A stretch of DNA of 64,000 bases from Robiginitalea myxolifaciens (GCF_900115205.1 NZ_FOYQ01000001.1:1453240-1517239), one strand, 5' to 3'; positions 14,714-23,533 are shown, counted from the stretch's first letter. Translations and numbers: made by a program. Notes: a model not told the origin generated them from the sequence alone.

Positions 14714-17123
14714 CGGTTGCAGGCTACTCGTACTGCTTCTTTTATATCCTGTTTTTCTCTTTGGCCAGCAAATAACCATTCTGGACCGGGAAAGCGGTAT
14801 GCCCCTGGGGGATGTCGCCGTCTTTAACCGGGACCGGACCAAAACGGCTATTTCTGAGGCAGATGGGACTTGTGACCTGAGCGCCTTTTCGTCCCGCGAA
14901 CGGATAAGCTTCAGACATATCGGTTATCAAACCCTGATCGAAACCAAAAACGCCATTTTGCGTAGCGGCGGCCGGTTATATATGGAAATAAAACCGGAGG
15001 AACTTCCTGAAGTGGTTATGTCAGTCTCCCGCTGGGAACAACAAAAACGGGAGGTTCCTCAGAAGGTGGAATCGATAGACGCATCCAGCATTGCATTGGC
15101 CAATCCTCAAACTGCGGCCGATGTGCTTATGCAGTCTGGCAAAGTGTTCGTTCAAAAGAGCCAGTTTGGCGGTGGGAGTCCTATGATCCGCGGATTTGCC
15201 ACTAATCGCGTGCTGCTTTCAGTCGATGGGGTGCGGATGAACAATGCAATTTTCCGAGGGGGGAACCTGCAGAATGTGATTTCGATAGACCCCTATACCC
15301 TCAGTAATACAGAGGTCCTCTTTGGACCCGGATCGGTGATCTACGGGAGTGATGCCATTGGAGGGGTAATGAATTTTTACACCCGTTCCCCCCGTCTGAT
15401 CGCAGAGGATTCCCTGAGGGTTAGCGGTACGGCGGCATATCGAACGGCGACCGCTTCCTGGGAACAAACCCTGCATGGCAAGCTCGAGCTGAGCAGGCAA
15501 AAATGGGCTTCCCTCTCCAGTTTAACCTTCAATAGTTTTGGTGACCTGAGGATGGGTTCCCATGGGCCCGAAGAATACCTGAGGCCTTTCTATGTAGTCC
15601 CCGGTCGGGAGGCCGACCAGCTCGTTCCTAATCCCAATCCCCGAAGACAGCTTCCAAGCGGGTATTCCCAGTGGAATGCCATGCAAAAGTTAATTTACCG
15701 GCCAGGCAGGCAATGGGAGTATAAACTGGGATTACACTGGTCCGAAACCTCGGATTTTGATCGCTACGACCGCCTTATCCGCCCCGGAACCGAACCGGGA
15801 ACCCTGCGTTCCGCAGAATGGTACTATGGCCCCCAGCAGTGGTTTATGAGTAATTTTCAGGCCAAACATACCGGGAGGGGAAAGCTATACGAGGGGCTGA
15901 AAATTGGCCTGGCCTACCAGCGGTTTGGGGAAAGCAGGAATGAACGGAACTTTAACGAGGACACCCTATTCAGAACCGAAGAGAACGTAGATGCCTTATC
16001 CTTTAACCTGGATTTGGAGACGCGAAAAAATGGTCCATGGCAAGTCTTTTACGGACTTGAGTATCTCTTTAACGGGGTAGGCTCTGAGGGGTCGGCCATC
16101 AATCGGTCAGACGGTAGTGTCCAGCCTGCTGCCTCCCGTTATCCCGATGGTTCTACCTGGCAGAGTGCAGCAGGGTACCTGAATCTCATCTACAAACCGG
16201 ATCCTGCGCTCTCCTTCCTGGCCGGGGCGCGTTACAACCATACCTGGATCAGTGCAACTTTTGACCAGGAGTTCTACGATTTCCCCTTTCAGGATGCCAA
16301 CCTCGATAATGGAGCCCTTACCGGTAGTGTAGGGATGAGTTGGTTCCCTGCGCGCAACACCCAGATAACCCTGAACGGCTCCACGGCTTTCCGCGCCCCC
16401 AACATCGACGACATCGGCAAGATCTTCGATTCGGAGCCCGGTTCAGTGGTGGTCCCGAACCCCGAGCTGGAAGCGGAGTATGCTTATAATGCAGAGGTGG
16501 GCTTGCGGCAAAATTTTGGGGACAAATTGATACTCAAAGGGGCAGCCTACTACACCTACCTCGTAGATGCCCTGGTTCGCCGGGATTTCGAACTCAACGG
16601 CCAGCGCACCATATTTTATAATGGGGTGCTGAGTAATGTTCAGGCGATTCAAAATGCAGCCCGGGCGTACATTTATGGTTTCGAATTTGGATTCGATGCC
16701 ATTATGAATGAATCCCTGGGGATGAGTGGAAATCTTACCCTATCGGAAGGTGTTGAGGAGGACGATAGCGGGGCGGAGTATGCAGCCCGGCATGTAGCTC
16801 CCACCTTTGCCGACCTGTCCCTGAATTACAACGCCTATCCGCTCAAGGCAGCCCTGGTCCTGAATTACAACGGTGAGATTCCCTTTGATGATTTGGCACT
16901 TTCGGAACGCAATAAGGCCTTTATTTACGCCACAGACGCCCAGGGCAATCCTTATAGCCCTTCATGGTATACCATCAATCTGCGTTCCGCCTATACCTTC
17001 CGGCAGCGGTATCACCTGAGTCTGGTTCTTGAGAATATTACCGATCAGCGCTATCGAACCTATTCATCGGGGATTGCCGCCCCGGGCTTTAACCTGATCG
17101 CCGGTCTGCGCGTAGAACTCTGA
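14697..17123 (+). CDS. TonB-dependent receptor, heme/hemoglobin type
   Basis: Outer-membrane active transporter of 808 aa. A signal peptide (LLVLLLLYPVFLFGQ) is followed by a short carboxypeptidase-regulatory-like domain (ISEADGTCDLSAF...RHIGYQTL), a plug (RGFATNRVLLSVDGVRMNN, VLFGPGSVIYGSDAIGGVMN) and a beta-barrel ending in RVEL. The barrel contains FRAPNIDD at about residue 565 and NPEL at about 587, which resemble the FRAP and NPNL boxes of heme and hemoglobin receptors. I infer heme as the likely ligand. The gene begins 17 nt inside recO, an odd partner, so expression may be coupled to it. A terminator follows at 17130-17156. Confidence 0.88.
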   Translation: MRCFPNGCRLLVLLLLYPVFLFGQQITILDRESGMPLGDVAVFNRDRTKTAISEADGTCDLSAFSSRERISFRHIGYQTLIETKNAILRSGGRLYMEIKPEELPEVVMSVSRWEQQKREVPQKVESIDASSIALANPQTAADVLMQSGKVFVQKSQFGGGSPMIRGFATNRVLLSVDGVRMNNAIFRGGNLQNVISIDPYTLSNTEVLFGPGSVIYGSDAIGGVMNFYTRSPRLIAEDSLRVSGTAAYRTATASWEQTLHGKLELSRQKWASLSSLTFNSFGDLRMGSHGPEEYLRPFYVVPGREADQLVPNPNPRRQLPSGYSQWNAMQKLIYRPGRQWEYKLGLHWSETSDFDRYDRLIRPGTEPGTLRSAEWYYGPQQWFMSNFQAKHTGRGKLYEGLKIGLAYQRFGESRNERNFNEDTLFRTEENVDALSFNLDLETRKNGPWQVFYGLEYLFNGVGSEGSAINRSDGSVQPAASRYPDGSTWQSAAGYLNLIYKPDPALSFLAGARYNHTWISATFDQEFYDFPFQDANLDNGALTGSVGMSWFPARNTQITLNGSTAFRAPNIDDIGKIFDSEPGSVVVPNPELEAEYAYNAEVGLRQNFGDKLILKGAAYYTYLVDALVRRDFELNGQRTIFYNGVLSNVQAIQNAARAYIYGFEFGFDAIMNESLGMSGNLTLSEGVEEDDSGAEYAARHVAPTFADLSLNYNAYPLKAALVLNYNGEIPFDDLALSERNKAFIYATDAQGNPYSPSWYTINLRSAYTFRQRYHLSLVLENITDQRYRTYSSGIAAPGFNLIAGLRVEL

Positions 17124-17129
17124 CATAAA

Positions 17130-17156
17130 AAAACCGGGAGCAAATGTCCCGGTTTT
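17130..17156. terminator. bidirectional terminator between TonB receptor and small lipoprotein
   Basis: AAAACCGGGA (17130-17139), 7-nt loop, TCCCGGTTTT (17147-17156). Perfect 10-bp stem with A/T flanks on both sides, placed between convergent genes. Confidence 0.85.
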
Positions 17157-17176
17157 GTAGTATTTCAATGCTGAGG

Positions 17177-17497
17177 TTACAAGCTGTCGACAGCCTTTTT
17201 CATCTCCTCTTTGGCGTCGTTGGCAGCGTCTTTCATTTTCTCGCCAGCTTCTTCCATTTTGTCGCCCATCTCATCAGCGGCGTCTTTCATGCCATCTACG
17301 GCATCTTCACCAGCTTGCTTCATACCATCGGCAGCTTCTTCAATGCCTTCTTTGGCGTCATCGGCGGCGTTTTTCATGTCTTCTCCAAGTTGCTCCATGG
17401 TCTCTTCTGCCTCGGTTTTTTCAGCAGTTTCCCGACAGGAAACGGCAGTTGCAGAGATAAAAGTCAGGGTCAACAGGGTAAAAAATAGCTTCTTCAT
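17177..17497 (-). CDS. small lipoprotein built of 11-residue amphipathic repeats
   Basis: 106-aa lipoprotein. Residues 1-20 form a signal peptide and ATAVSC gives the lipobox Cys at 21. From about residue 38 to the end the sequence is six back-to-back 11-residue units such as GIEEAADGMKQ and AGEDAVDGMKD, rich in Ala, Asp, Glu, Lys, Met and free of Pro, Cys and aromatics. Such 11-mers form long amphipathic helices, as in late-embryogenesis-abundant (LEA) and apolipoprotein-like proteins. A role in envelope stress or membrane shielding is a guess. Transcribed alone, with a weak TATCTTTA box upstream. Confidence 0.88.
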   Translation of the reverse strand: MKKLFFTLLTLTFISATAVSCRETAEKTEAEETMEQLGEDMKNAADDAKEGIEEAADGMKQAGEDAVDGMKDAADEMGDKMEEAGEKMKDAANDAKEEMKKAVDSL

Positions 17498-17587
17498 AAT
17501 GTTACTTTAGTGTTTAGTTCTGTAAAGATATACGTAAAAATGAGGTTTTTGGACGTTTAGCACCGTCGCTAATTCCATTGAAATCAC

Positions 17588-17595
17588 TAATTTTG
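17588..17595 (+). promoter_or_regulatory. -7 box TAATTTTG of ileS
   Basis: Exact TAnnTTTG match 36 nt before the ATG at 17632. No TTG is found at normal spacing. Confidence 0.5.
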
Positions 17596-17631
17596 CGCAC
17601 TTTAAGATTCAGACCTTAGTTTACAATTGCC

Positions 17632-20600
17632 ATGAAATTCCGCGAGTACAAACAACTCGATTTACCGGCCGTTGCCGAAGAAACGCTTGAGCTTTGGAAA
17701 GCCAAAAAGGTTTTTGAGCAAAGCGTTAGTATTCGGGAAGGCGGGCCGTCCTATGTTTTTTACGAAGGACCTCCATCGGCGAACGGAATGCCGGGAATTC
17801 ACCACGTAATGGCACGGGCGATCAAGGATATCTTCCCCCGTTATAAGACCATGAAGGGATTTCAGGTAAAGCGCAAAGCGGGATGGGATACCCATGGGTT
17901 ACCCATTGAACTTGGCGTAGAAAAGGAACTGGGGATCACCAAGGAGGACATCGGCACGAAGATTACGGTAGAAGAGTATAATGAAGCCTGTCGTAAGGCC
18001 GTGATGCGCTACACGGATGTCTGGAACGATATGACCGAGAAGATAGGTTATTGGGTAGACATGGACGATCCCTATATCACCTACACCTCCAAATACATGG
18101 AGACGGTTTGGTGGCTTCTGGAACAGATATATAACAAAGACCTCCTTTACAAAGGGTATACGATTCAGCCCTATTCGCCCAAGGCCGGAACGGGGCTCAG
18201 CTCGCATGAGCTGAACCAACCCGGAACCTACCAGGATGTAACGGACACGACCGTAACGGCTCAGTTTGCTGCAATCCCGGAAACCCTGCCTGAGGAACTA
18301 CAGGGGTTGGACAAGCCAATTTACTTGCTGGCCTGGACCACTACACCCTGGACCCTGCCCTCAAATACAGCCCTGACCGTAGGGCCAAAGATTGATTACA
18401 GCCTGGTGGAAACCTATAACCGCTACACCGGTAGCCCGATGCTGGCCATACTTGCAGAGGCCCTGGTGGCCAAGCAATTTGACCAGCATTATGTGGAAAT
18501 TGCTGAGGGAGAGCCATTCCCAAGCTATTCCACCAGCGATAAAAAAATACCTTATCGCAGGCTTAAAAATATAAAAGGGGAAGCCCTGATCGGCATCCGG
18601 TACGAACAACTACTCAACTACGCGCTGCCGTATCAGAATGCGGAGCATGCCTTTCGCGTGATCGGCGGAGATTTTGTTACTACGGAGGACGGTACAGGGA
18701 TTGTTCATACCGCGCCTACTTTCGGGGCAGACGATATGAAGGCTGCGCAGGCAGCAGAACCTCAGGTACCGCCCATGCTTGTGCTCGATGAGGAGGGAAC
18801 AGCAGTCCCCCTGGTTGATCTCCAGGGACGTTTCCGCCCGGAGCTAAAGGAATTGGCAGGGAAGTATGTTAAGAATGAGTACTACGAGGAGGGAAAGGCC
18901 CCGGAGCGCTCGGTAGATGTGGAAATTGCCATTCGCCTGAAAGAAGAAGACAAGGCTTTTAAAGTCGAAAAATATACCCACAGTTACCCGAATTGCTGGC
19001 GGACCGATAAGCCTGTACTCTATTATCCGCTGGACTCCTGGTTTATCAAGATTACCGAAGTGCGGGATCGGATGCATGCCCTGAACAACGAGATTAACTG
19101 GAAACCCAAAGCCACCGGAGAGGGGCGCTTTGGTAACTGGCTGGCCGCCGCCAACGACTGGAACCTGAGCCGCTCGCGATTCTGGGGGATTCCTTTGCCG
19201 ATCTGGCGGACGGAAGATGGCAAAGAGGAACGGATCATCGGTTCGGCCGCTGCCTTGAAGGAGGCCATAGCCGAATCCATTGCCGCCGGCCTGATGGAAA
19301 CCGACCCATTCCCGGACTTTGTTCCCGGGGACATGAGTGAAGCGAATTACGAAAAGATAGACCTGCATAAAAACCGGGTCGATGCCATTGTTTTGCGTTC
19401 TGCTTCCGGACAACCCATGTATCGGGAATCCGACCTGATCGATGTTTGGTTCGATAGCGGATCCATGCCCTATGCCCAGTGGCACTATCCTTTCGAAAAC
19501 CGGGAATTGATCGATACCGGGGCTACCTTCCCAGCCGACTTTATCGCCGAAGGAGTAGACCAAACCCGCGGATGGTTCTATACCCTGCATGCTATCGGCA
19601 CCATGGTATTTGATTCGGTAGCCTACCGGAATGTCGTTTCCAATGGCCTGGTCCTGGATAAGGAGGGCAAGAAAATGTCCAAGCGCCTGGGGAATGCCGT
19701 AGACCCCTTTACTACGGTAGCCACCCACGGGGCAGATGCGACGCGTTGGTATATGATTGCCAATGCCAACCCCTGGGACAACCTGAAGTTTGATATGGAC
19801 GGGGTGGTCGAAGTAAAACGAAAGTTTTTCGGCACCCTGTACAATACGTATTCCTTTTTCGCACTCTATGCGAATATCGACGCGTTTACCAACCAGGAGG
19901 ATCAAATCCCCCTGTCGGAGCGCCCGGAAATTGACCGTTGGATCCTTTCCGAACTCAACAGCCTGATCACAGCTGTTGACGGCTACTACGCCGATTATGA
20001 ACCCACCCGTGCCGCCCGTGCCATTTCGGATTTCGTACAGGAAAATCTGAGTAACTGGTATGTTCGCCTGTGTCGCCGCCGCTTTTGGAAAGGGCAGTAT
20101 GGCCCGGATAAGATTGCCGCTTACCAGACACTCTGGACTTGTTTGGAGACAGTATCGCGTTTAGGAGCGCCTATTGCCCCGTTCTATATGGATCGGCTTT
20201 ATTCCGATTTGCATGGGACAGAAAACAGTGTGCACCTGGCCGATTTTCCGGTTGCTGACCCAAAAGCTATAGATAAAGCCTTAGAGCGCCGCATGGAACG
20301 GGCTCAAACCATTTCCTCCCTGGTGCTTTCCATTCGCCAGAAGGAGAAAATCAAGGTGCGCCAGCCCCTGAAAAAGGTTATGATCCCTATTCGTGACCAG
20401 CAGGAGCGCGAAGAGATCCAAGCCGTTGCGAATTTGATCCAGGCCGAGGTCAACGTTAAGGAAATCAGTCTATTGGATGATGCCTCGGATATCCTGGTAA
20501 AACAGATAAAGCCCAATTTCAAGACCCTTGGACCTAAATACGGCGCCGACATGAAGGCCATTGCTGCCGCTGTTGCCCGTCTGGGCCAGGAGGATATCCA

Positions 20601-21018
20601 AAAAATTGAGCGGGAGGGCGAATTCGTGCTGGAATTGGATACTAAAAACATTATATTACAGTTACAAGACGTAGAAATAAGCTCTCAGGACATTGAAGGA
20701 TGGCTGGTAGCTTCCTCAGGGTCCACCACCGTAGCCCTGGATATAACGATAGATGAGGACCTGAAGCAAGAGGGCATCGCCCGGGAGCTGGTCAATCGCA
20801 TTCAGAATTTGCGAAAGGAATCGGGACTTGAGGTTACCGATAGGATCGACATTAAATTTTTAAAGGACGATTTACTCGAGCGGGCTGTAAAGAGCAATCT
20901 GGGGTACATAAAATCCGAAACACTTACCGACGAATTGCAATTCGAAGAGCGTTTAGAAGAAGGAACGGCTATTGCATTTGATGAGGTAAGCACCAAATTA
21001 TTGATTAAAAAAAATTAG
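17632..21018 (+). CDS. ileS: isoleucine--tRNA ligase
   Basis: Charges tRNA-Ile with isoleucine and edits valine. At 1128 aa it is the long form. The N-terminal catalytic region has GPPSANGMPGIHHVMARAIK near residue 50, where the HIGH signature reads G-I-H-H, and then KAGWDTHGLPIELGVEKELG. The editing domain contains AWTTTPWTLPSNTAL and TEDGTGIVHTAPTFGADD. The second signature GKKMSKRLGN lies near residue 680. The C-terminal extension of about 200 residues ends in a hydrophilic tail. The overall sequence follows the eukaryote-like type of IleRS found in bacteroidetes. The dksA-like gene follows 3 nt after the stop and is surely in the same transcript. Confidence 0.97.
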   Translation: MKFREYKQLDLPAVAEETLELWKAKKVFEQSVSIREGGPSYVFYEGPPSANGMPGIHHVMARAIKDIFPRYKTMKGFQVKRKAGWDTHGLPIELGVEKELGITKEDIGTKITVEEYNEACRKAVMRYTDVWNDMTEKIGYWVDMDDPYITYTSKYMETVWWLLEQIYNKDLLYKGYTIQPYSPKAGTGLSSHELNQPGTYQDVTDTTVTAQFAAIPETLPEELQGLDKPIYLLAWTTTPWTLPSNTALTVGPKIDYSLVETYNRYTGSPMLAILAEALVAKQFDQHYVEIAEGEPFPSYSTSDKKIPYRRLKNIKGEALIGIRYEQLLNYALPYQNAEHAFRVIGGDFVTTEDGTGIVHTAPTFGADDMKAAQAAEPQVPPMLVLDEEGTAVPLVDLQGRFRPELKELAGKYVKNEYYEEGKAPERSVDVEIAIRLKEEDKAFKVEKYTHSYPNCWRTDKPVLYYPLDSWFIKITEVRDRMHALNNEINWKPKATGEGRFGNWLAAANDWNLSRSRFWGIPLPIWRTEDGKEERIIGSAAALKEAIAESIAAGLMETDPFPDFVPGDMSEANYEKIDLHKNRVDAIVLRSASGQPMYRESDLIDVWFDSGSMPYAQWHYPFENRELIDTGATFPADFIAEGVDQTRGWFYTLHAIGTMVFDSVAYRNVVSNGLVLDKEGKKMSKRLGNAVDPFTTVATHGADATRWYMIANANPWDNLKFDMDGVVEVKRKFFGTLYNTYSFFALYANIDAFTNQEDQIPLSERPEIDRWILSELNSLITAVDGYYADYEPTRAARAISDFVQENLSNWYVRLCRRRFWKGQYGPDKIAAYQTLWTCLETVSRLGAPIAPFYMDRLYSDLHGTENSVHLADFPVADPKAIDKALERRMERAQTISSLVLSIRQKEKIKVRQPLKKVMIPIRDQQEREEIQAVANLIQAEVNVKEISLLDDASDILVKQIKPNFKTLGPKYGADMKAIAAAVARLGQEDIQKIEREGEFVLELDTKNIILQLQDVEISSQDIEGWLVASSGSTTVALDITIDEDLKQEGIARELVNRIQNLRKESGLEVTDRIDIKFLKDDLLERAVKSNLGYIKSETLTDELQFEERLEEGTAIAFDEVSTKLLIKKN

Positions 21019-21021
21019 GAT

Positions 21022-21405
21022 ATGGCACAGGATACAAAAGTTCGTTACTCGGACAAGGACCTGGAGGAATTCCGGGGAATAATCGAAGAGAAGATAGAGA
21101 AAGCTCAACAGCATTTGGAGCTCTTAAAAAGCGCATATATGAACGACGGGAATAATGGTACCGATGATACCTCTCCTACGTTCAAGGCGTTTGAAGAAGG
21201 CTCCGAAACCATGAGTAAGGAAGCCAACACCCAGTTGGCCATCCGTCAGGAGAAGTTTATCCGCGACCTGAAGAATGCCCTCTTGCGCATTGAGAACAAA
21301 ACGTACGGGATTTGCCGCGTTACCGGAAAGCTCATTAATAAAGAACGCCTGAAACTCGTTCCCCATGCCACGCTTAGTATCGAGGCCAAGAACATGCAGA
21401 AGTAA
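21022..21405 (+). CDS. TraR/DksA family protein with reduced zinc finger
   Basis: 127-aa relative of DksA, which binds the RNA polymerase secondary channel and modulates transcription in the stringent response. A coiled-coil hairpin (KDLEEFRGIIEEKIEKAQQHLELL ... QEKFIRDLKNALLRIEN) leads to the C-terminal segment YGICRVTGKLINKERLKLVP. In canonical DksA this segment holds four zinc cysteines. Here only Cys98 remains, and the later Cys pair is replaced (ATLSIEAK). The form is common in flavobacteria, so it is probably functional without zinc. Cotranscribed with ileS. Confidence 0.9.
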   Translation: MAQDTKVRYSDKDLEEFRGIIEEKIEKAQQHLELLKSAYMNDGNNGTDDTSPTFKAFEEGSETMSKEANTQLAIRQEKFIRDLKNALLRIENKTYGICRVTGKLINKERLKLVPHATLSIEAKNMQK

Positions 21406-22048
21406 TCAAAAACGCCCGCCAGGGCGTTTTTTTTGCTCCCTGCTACTGCTGCTTATATTCGGGACTTTGGGGGTACATGCCCAGAAAACCGTTAGTCAGG
21501 TAGTATTGGAGCAGGAGATCGACCGCTTGCTGGTGCAGGGGGAAGACTGCTTTCGCATCCGAATCCTGAGCCAGGCCAGCCGCGAAGTCCGCCTGGAAGC
21601 GGAGATGCAGGGCGAATACCAGGAAGCCCTCGTGGTGCGGACAGAAAAACTGGGCACTACGTTGCGCATAGGCACTGAATTCGCACCCGGTTTTAACTTA
21701 CCCAACGACAAGCTCGGAGCTCATAAAGTGTTCTCCGTAGATCTGTTACTGGTTGTCCCTGAGGATCTTGAAATAGTCCTTACCGCCCGAAACTGTGAAT
21801 TGCGTACTTCAGGGAATTTACAATCCTTTGAGGCCACCGTGGATGGTGGTATCTGTATCCTGGACCACCAGGGAACTTCGACCTGGGTCCGAACCCAACG
21901 CGCCGGAATCGAGGCACATGTGGCCCGGGGAACGGTCACTGCAAATTCCCAATTCGGGACAACCCGGATAGCTGAGATTCCCGAAGGTCCCCAATCCTAT
22001 CGCTTCGAAAGCACCCACGGCGGGATTACGGTCTCCCACAAACCTTGA
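21365..22048 (+). CDS. secreted protein of unknown function (starts inside the dksA-like gene)
   Basis: 227-aa frame. The N-terminus MPRLVSRPRTCRSNQKRPPG is basic, then FFCSLLLLLIFGTLGVHAQ is a good signal-peptide core with a VHA-Q cleavage site near residue 40. The mature part is beta-rich with repeated hydrophobic strands (VLEQEIDRLLVQGEDCFRIRILS, VVRTEKLGTTLRIGTEF, VFSVDLLLVVPEDLEIVLTARN), and looks like a DUF4097-type beta-helix protein, but I am not certain. Translation has to begin at ATG 21365, 41 nt before the dksA-like stop, since no other start precedes the signal peptide. The terminator at 21408-21434 therefore lies within its coding region. Confidence 0.7.
   Translation: MPRLVSRPRTCRSNQKRPPGRFFCSLLLLLIFGTLGVHAQKTVSQVVLEQEIDRLLVQGEDCFRIRILSQASREVRLEAEMQGEYQEALVVRTEKLGTTLRIGTEFAPGFNLPNDKLGAHKVFSVDLLLVVPEDLEIVLTARNCELRTSGNLQSFEATVDGGICILDHQGTSTWVRTQRAGIEAHVARGTVTANSQFGTTRIAEIPEGPQSYRFESTHGGITVSHKP
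21408..21434 (+). terminator. rho-independent terminator after the dksA-like gene, inside the next coding frame
   Basis: AAAAACGCCC (21408-21417), 4-nt loop, GGGCGTTTTT (21422-21431) and further T's. A perfect hairpin with U-tract, 3 nt after the dksA-like stop. It also encodes Lys-Arg-Pro-Pro-Gly-Arg-Phe-Phe of the secreted protein's leader. Confidence 0.8.
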
Positions 22049-22057
22049 GTTGATCAC

Positions 22058-22089
22058 TTGAACTATCTGCCGGAGAATACCTATTTTTG
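22058..22089 (+). promoter_or_regulatory. promoter of lspA (TTG-N21-TATTTTTG)
   Basis: TTG at 22058-22060 and TATTTTTG at 22082-22089, 21 nt apart, 19 nt before the ATG at 22109. Confidence 0.6.
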
Positions 22090-22108
22090 CCCGAATTAAC
22101 TGCTATCC

Positions 22109-22816
22109 ATGTACCTGAGGAAGACCTTGATAATTGTGTTTTTGATCCTGCTTGCAGATCAGATCAGCAAGATTTATGTAAAGACGCATTTTCAGCTGGA
22201 GGAATCCGTTGAGGTGTTCTCCTGGTTTCGCATTTCCTTCATCGAGAATCCAGGAGCTGCCTGGGGCACTAAACTCAGCGACATCCTTCCCATATCGGAG
22301 CGTACGGGGAAGCTGTTATTGACCTTGTTCCGCTTAGTGGCTATCGGGGGAATAGGATATTGGCTTTGGGACCTGATACGCAAAGGAGCTAATAACTATC
22401 TGCGTGTTGCGGTAAGCCTCATCTTTGCCGGCGCGGTAGGAAATATTATTGATTCCCTGTTTTACGGACTGATCTTCAATCACAGTGTGGGGCAGGTGGC
22501 CACCTTTATGGCCGAGGATAATTACGGGGGACTTTTTTACGGGAAAGTGGTAGATATGCTTTATTTCCCGATGGTCGATACGACCTGGCCCGATTGGGTT
22601 CCCGGTGTCGGGGGGAACCGATTCCGGTTCTTTGCTCCCGTCTTCAACATAGCCGATACCGCCATCAGCACAGGTGTGGGAATCCTGCTGGTATTCAATA
22701 AACGCGCATTTGCCAAGCCAGATCCGGCCGAGACCCAGACCGAAACAGCGATGGCTCAGGCACAGGAAGCAGCCCCGGAAGGTCCCGAGTCCGGCGAAGC
22801 TGCCAAGCCGGAATAG
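22109..22816 (+). CDS. lspA: lipoprotein signal peptidase (SPase II)
   Basis: Inner-membrane aspartic protease that removes signal peptides from prolipoproteins. Four hydrophobic segments are present. The conserved FIENPGAAWG lies at about residues 45-53, and the catalytic dyad is Asp115 in GAVGNIIDSLFYG and Asp183 in FNIADTAIS. At 235 aa it is longer than the usual 160-200 aa. The extra length comes from a loop between the two Asp motifs and a C-terminal tail rich in Glu, Ala and Pro (from about residue 200), predicted to be cytoplasmic and disordered. Many lipoproteins in this window are potential substrates. Confidence 0.93.
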   Translation: MYLRKTLIIVFLILLADQISKIYVKTHFQLEESVEVFSWFRISFIENPGAAWGTKLSDILPISERTGKLLLTLFRLVAIGGIGYWLWDLIRKGANNYLRVAVSLIFAGAVGNIIDSLFYGLIFNHSVGQVATFMAEDNYGGLFYGKVVDMLYFPMVDTTWPDWVPGVGGNRFRFFAPVFNIADTAISTGVGILLVFNKRAFAKPDPAETQTETAMAQAQEAAPEGPESGEAAKPE

Positions 22817-22840
22817 GCAAGGCGTCTCCTTAAAAGCTAT

Positions 22841-23404
22841 TCACTGGAATTTTATGATCCCGTCCGGATTTATGCAATAATCCATGGGCAAGTCGGTGGG
22901 CTCCAGATCTGAAATGGCTGCTGCAGGAGGAAAAAAGGAGAGTCCTATCAAAAGGGTTTCGGGTCTGCATTGCGCCAGGAACCGATCGTAGTATCCACCG
23001 CCATACCCCACCCGATGTCCATGAGGGTCGTAAGCCAATAAGGGCAAAAAGACCACATCGATTTCCCCGGATGCGACCACCTGTCCCGATACGGGCTCAG
23101 GAATCCCCCAGGGATTCTTCTTTAGTGTCGTATTTGGCTCCAGCAAATAGTTTTCCAATAGGCCGCTGCCGATAATCTTGGGAATAACCACGCGCTTACC
23201 GAGTGTATTCAAATGGGATATAAACAGGTTTGTCTGTACTTCCCTTTTCTCTGGGATGCTTAAAAAAACATGAAAGATCTGGTGATTCCAGATGGGTAAA
23301 TTGAGGGATTGCCGGAGTAGGTCCTTGCTTTTTAGCAGGACTTCCGAGTCGGAGAGTTGATCTCTTAGTTGCAGATGGCTTAACCGAAGGTCTTGTTTAA
23401 GCAT
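22841..23404 (-). CDS. 5-formyltetrahydrofolate cyclo-ligase
   Basis: Converts 5-formyl-THF to 5,10-methenyl-THF using ATP, in one-carbon metabolism. The start MLKQDLRLSHLQLRDQLSD matches the family's first helix. The ATP-binding signature YDPHGHRVGYGGGYYDRFL lies near residues 127-145. From ATG 23404 it has 187 aa, the usual size; a TTG five codons upstream is ignored. The last residues (DLPMDYCINPDGII) are also family-like. It converges on lspA with 24 nt between the stops. Confidence 0.93.
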   Translation of the reverse strand: MLKQDLRLSHLQLRDQLSDSEVLLKSKDLLRQSLNLPIWNHQIFHVFLSIPEKREVQTNLFISHLNTLGKRVVIPKIIGSGLLENYLLEPNTTLKKNPWGIPEPVSGQVVASGEIDVVFLPLLAYDPHGHRVGYGGGYYDRFLAQCRPETLLIGLSFFPPAAAISDLEPTDLPMDYCINPDGIIKFQ

Positions 23405-23446
23405 GGGGGTCTTGATCAATGAGGTGAAGTGGGGTGGGCTGATCGT

Positions 23447-23533
23447 TTAGTCCCGTGCTGAAACGGCATAATAGACCTTGAAAAAAAGCATCAAGATTAA
23501 ATATGTCCCCAATGTGATGAGGTAATTGTCCAT
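23447..23533 (-). CDS. candidate small membrane protein (28 aa)
   Basis: Minus-strand ATG at 23533 opens a frame of 28 codons and a TAA stop. Residues 5-23 (LITLGTYLILMLFFKVYYAV) are one long hydrophobic stretch flanked by a short polar N-terminus and SARD at the end, as in single-pass small membrane proteins. It lies 42 nt upstream of the cyclo-ligase start on the same strand. No promoter or SD is clear, so this is a candidate only. It is too short for family assignment. Confidence 0.4.
   Translation of the reverse strand: MDNYLITLGTYLILMLFFKVYYAVSARD

Noticed and set aside
18844-19905. A 353-codon open frame antisense to ileS
   Set aside because: It lies wholly within ileS, a confident gene, and shows no domain, signal or promoter. 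Long shadow frames are expected opposite GC-richer coding DNA.
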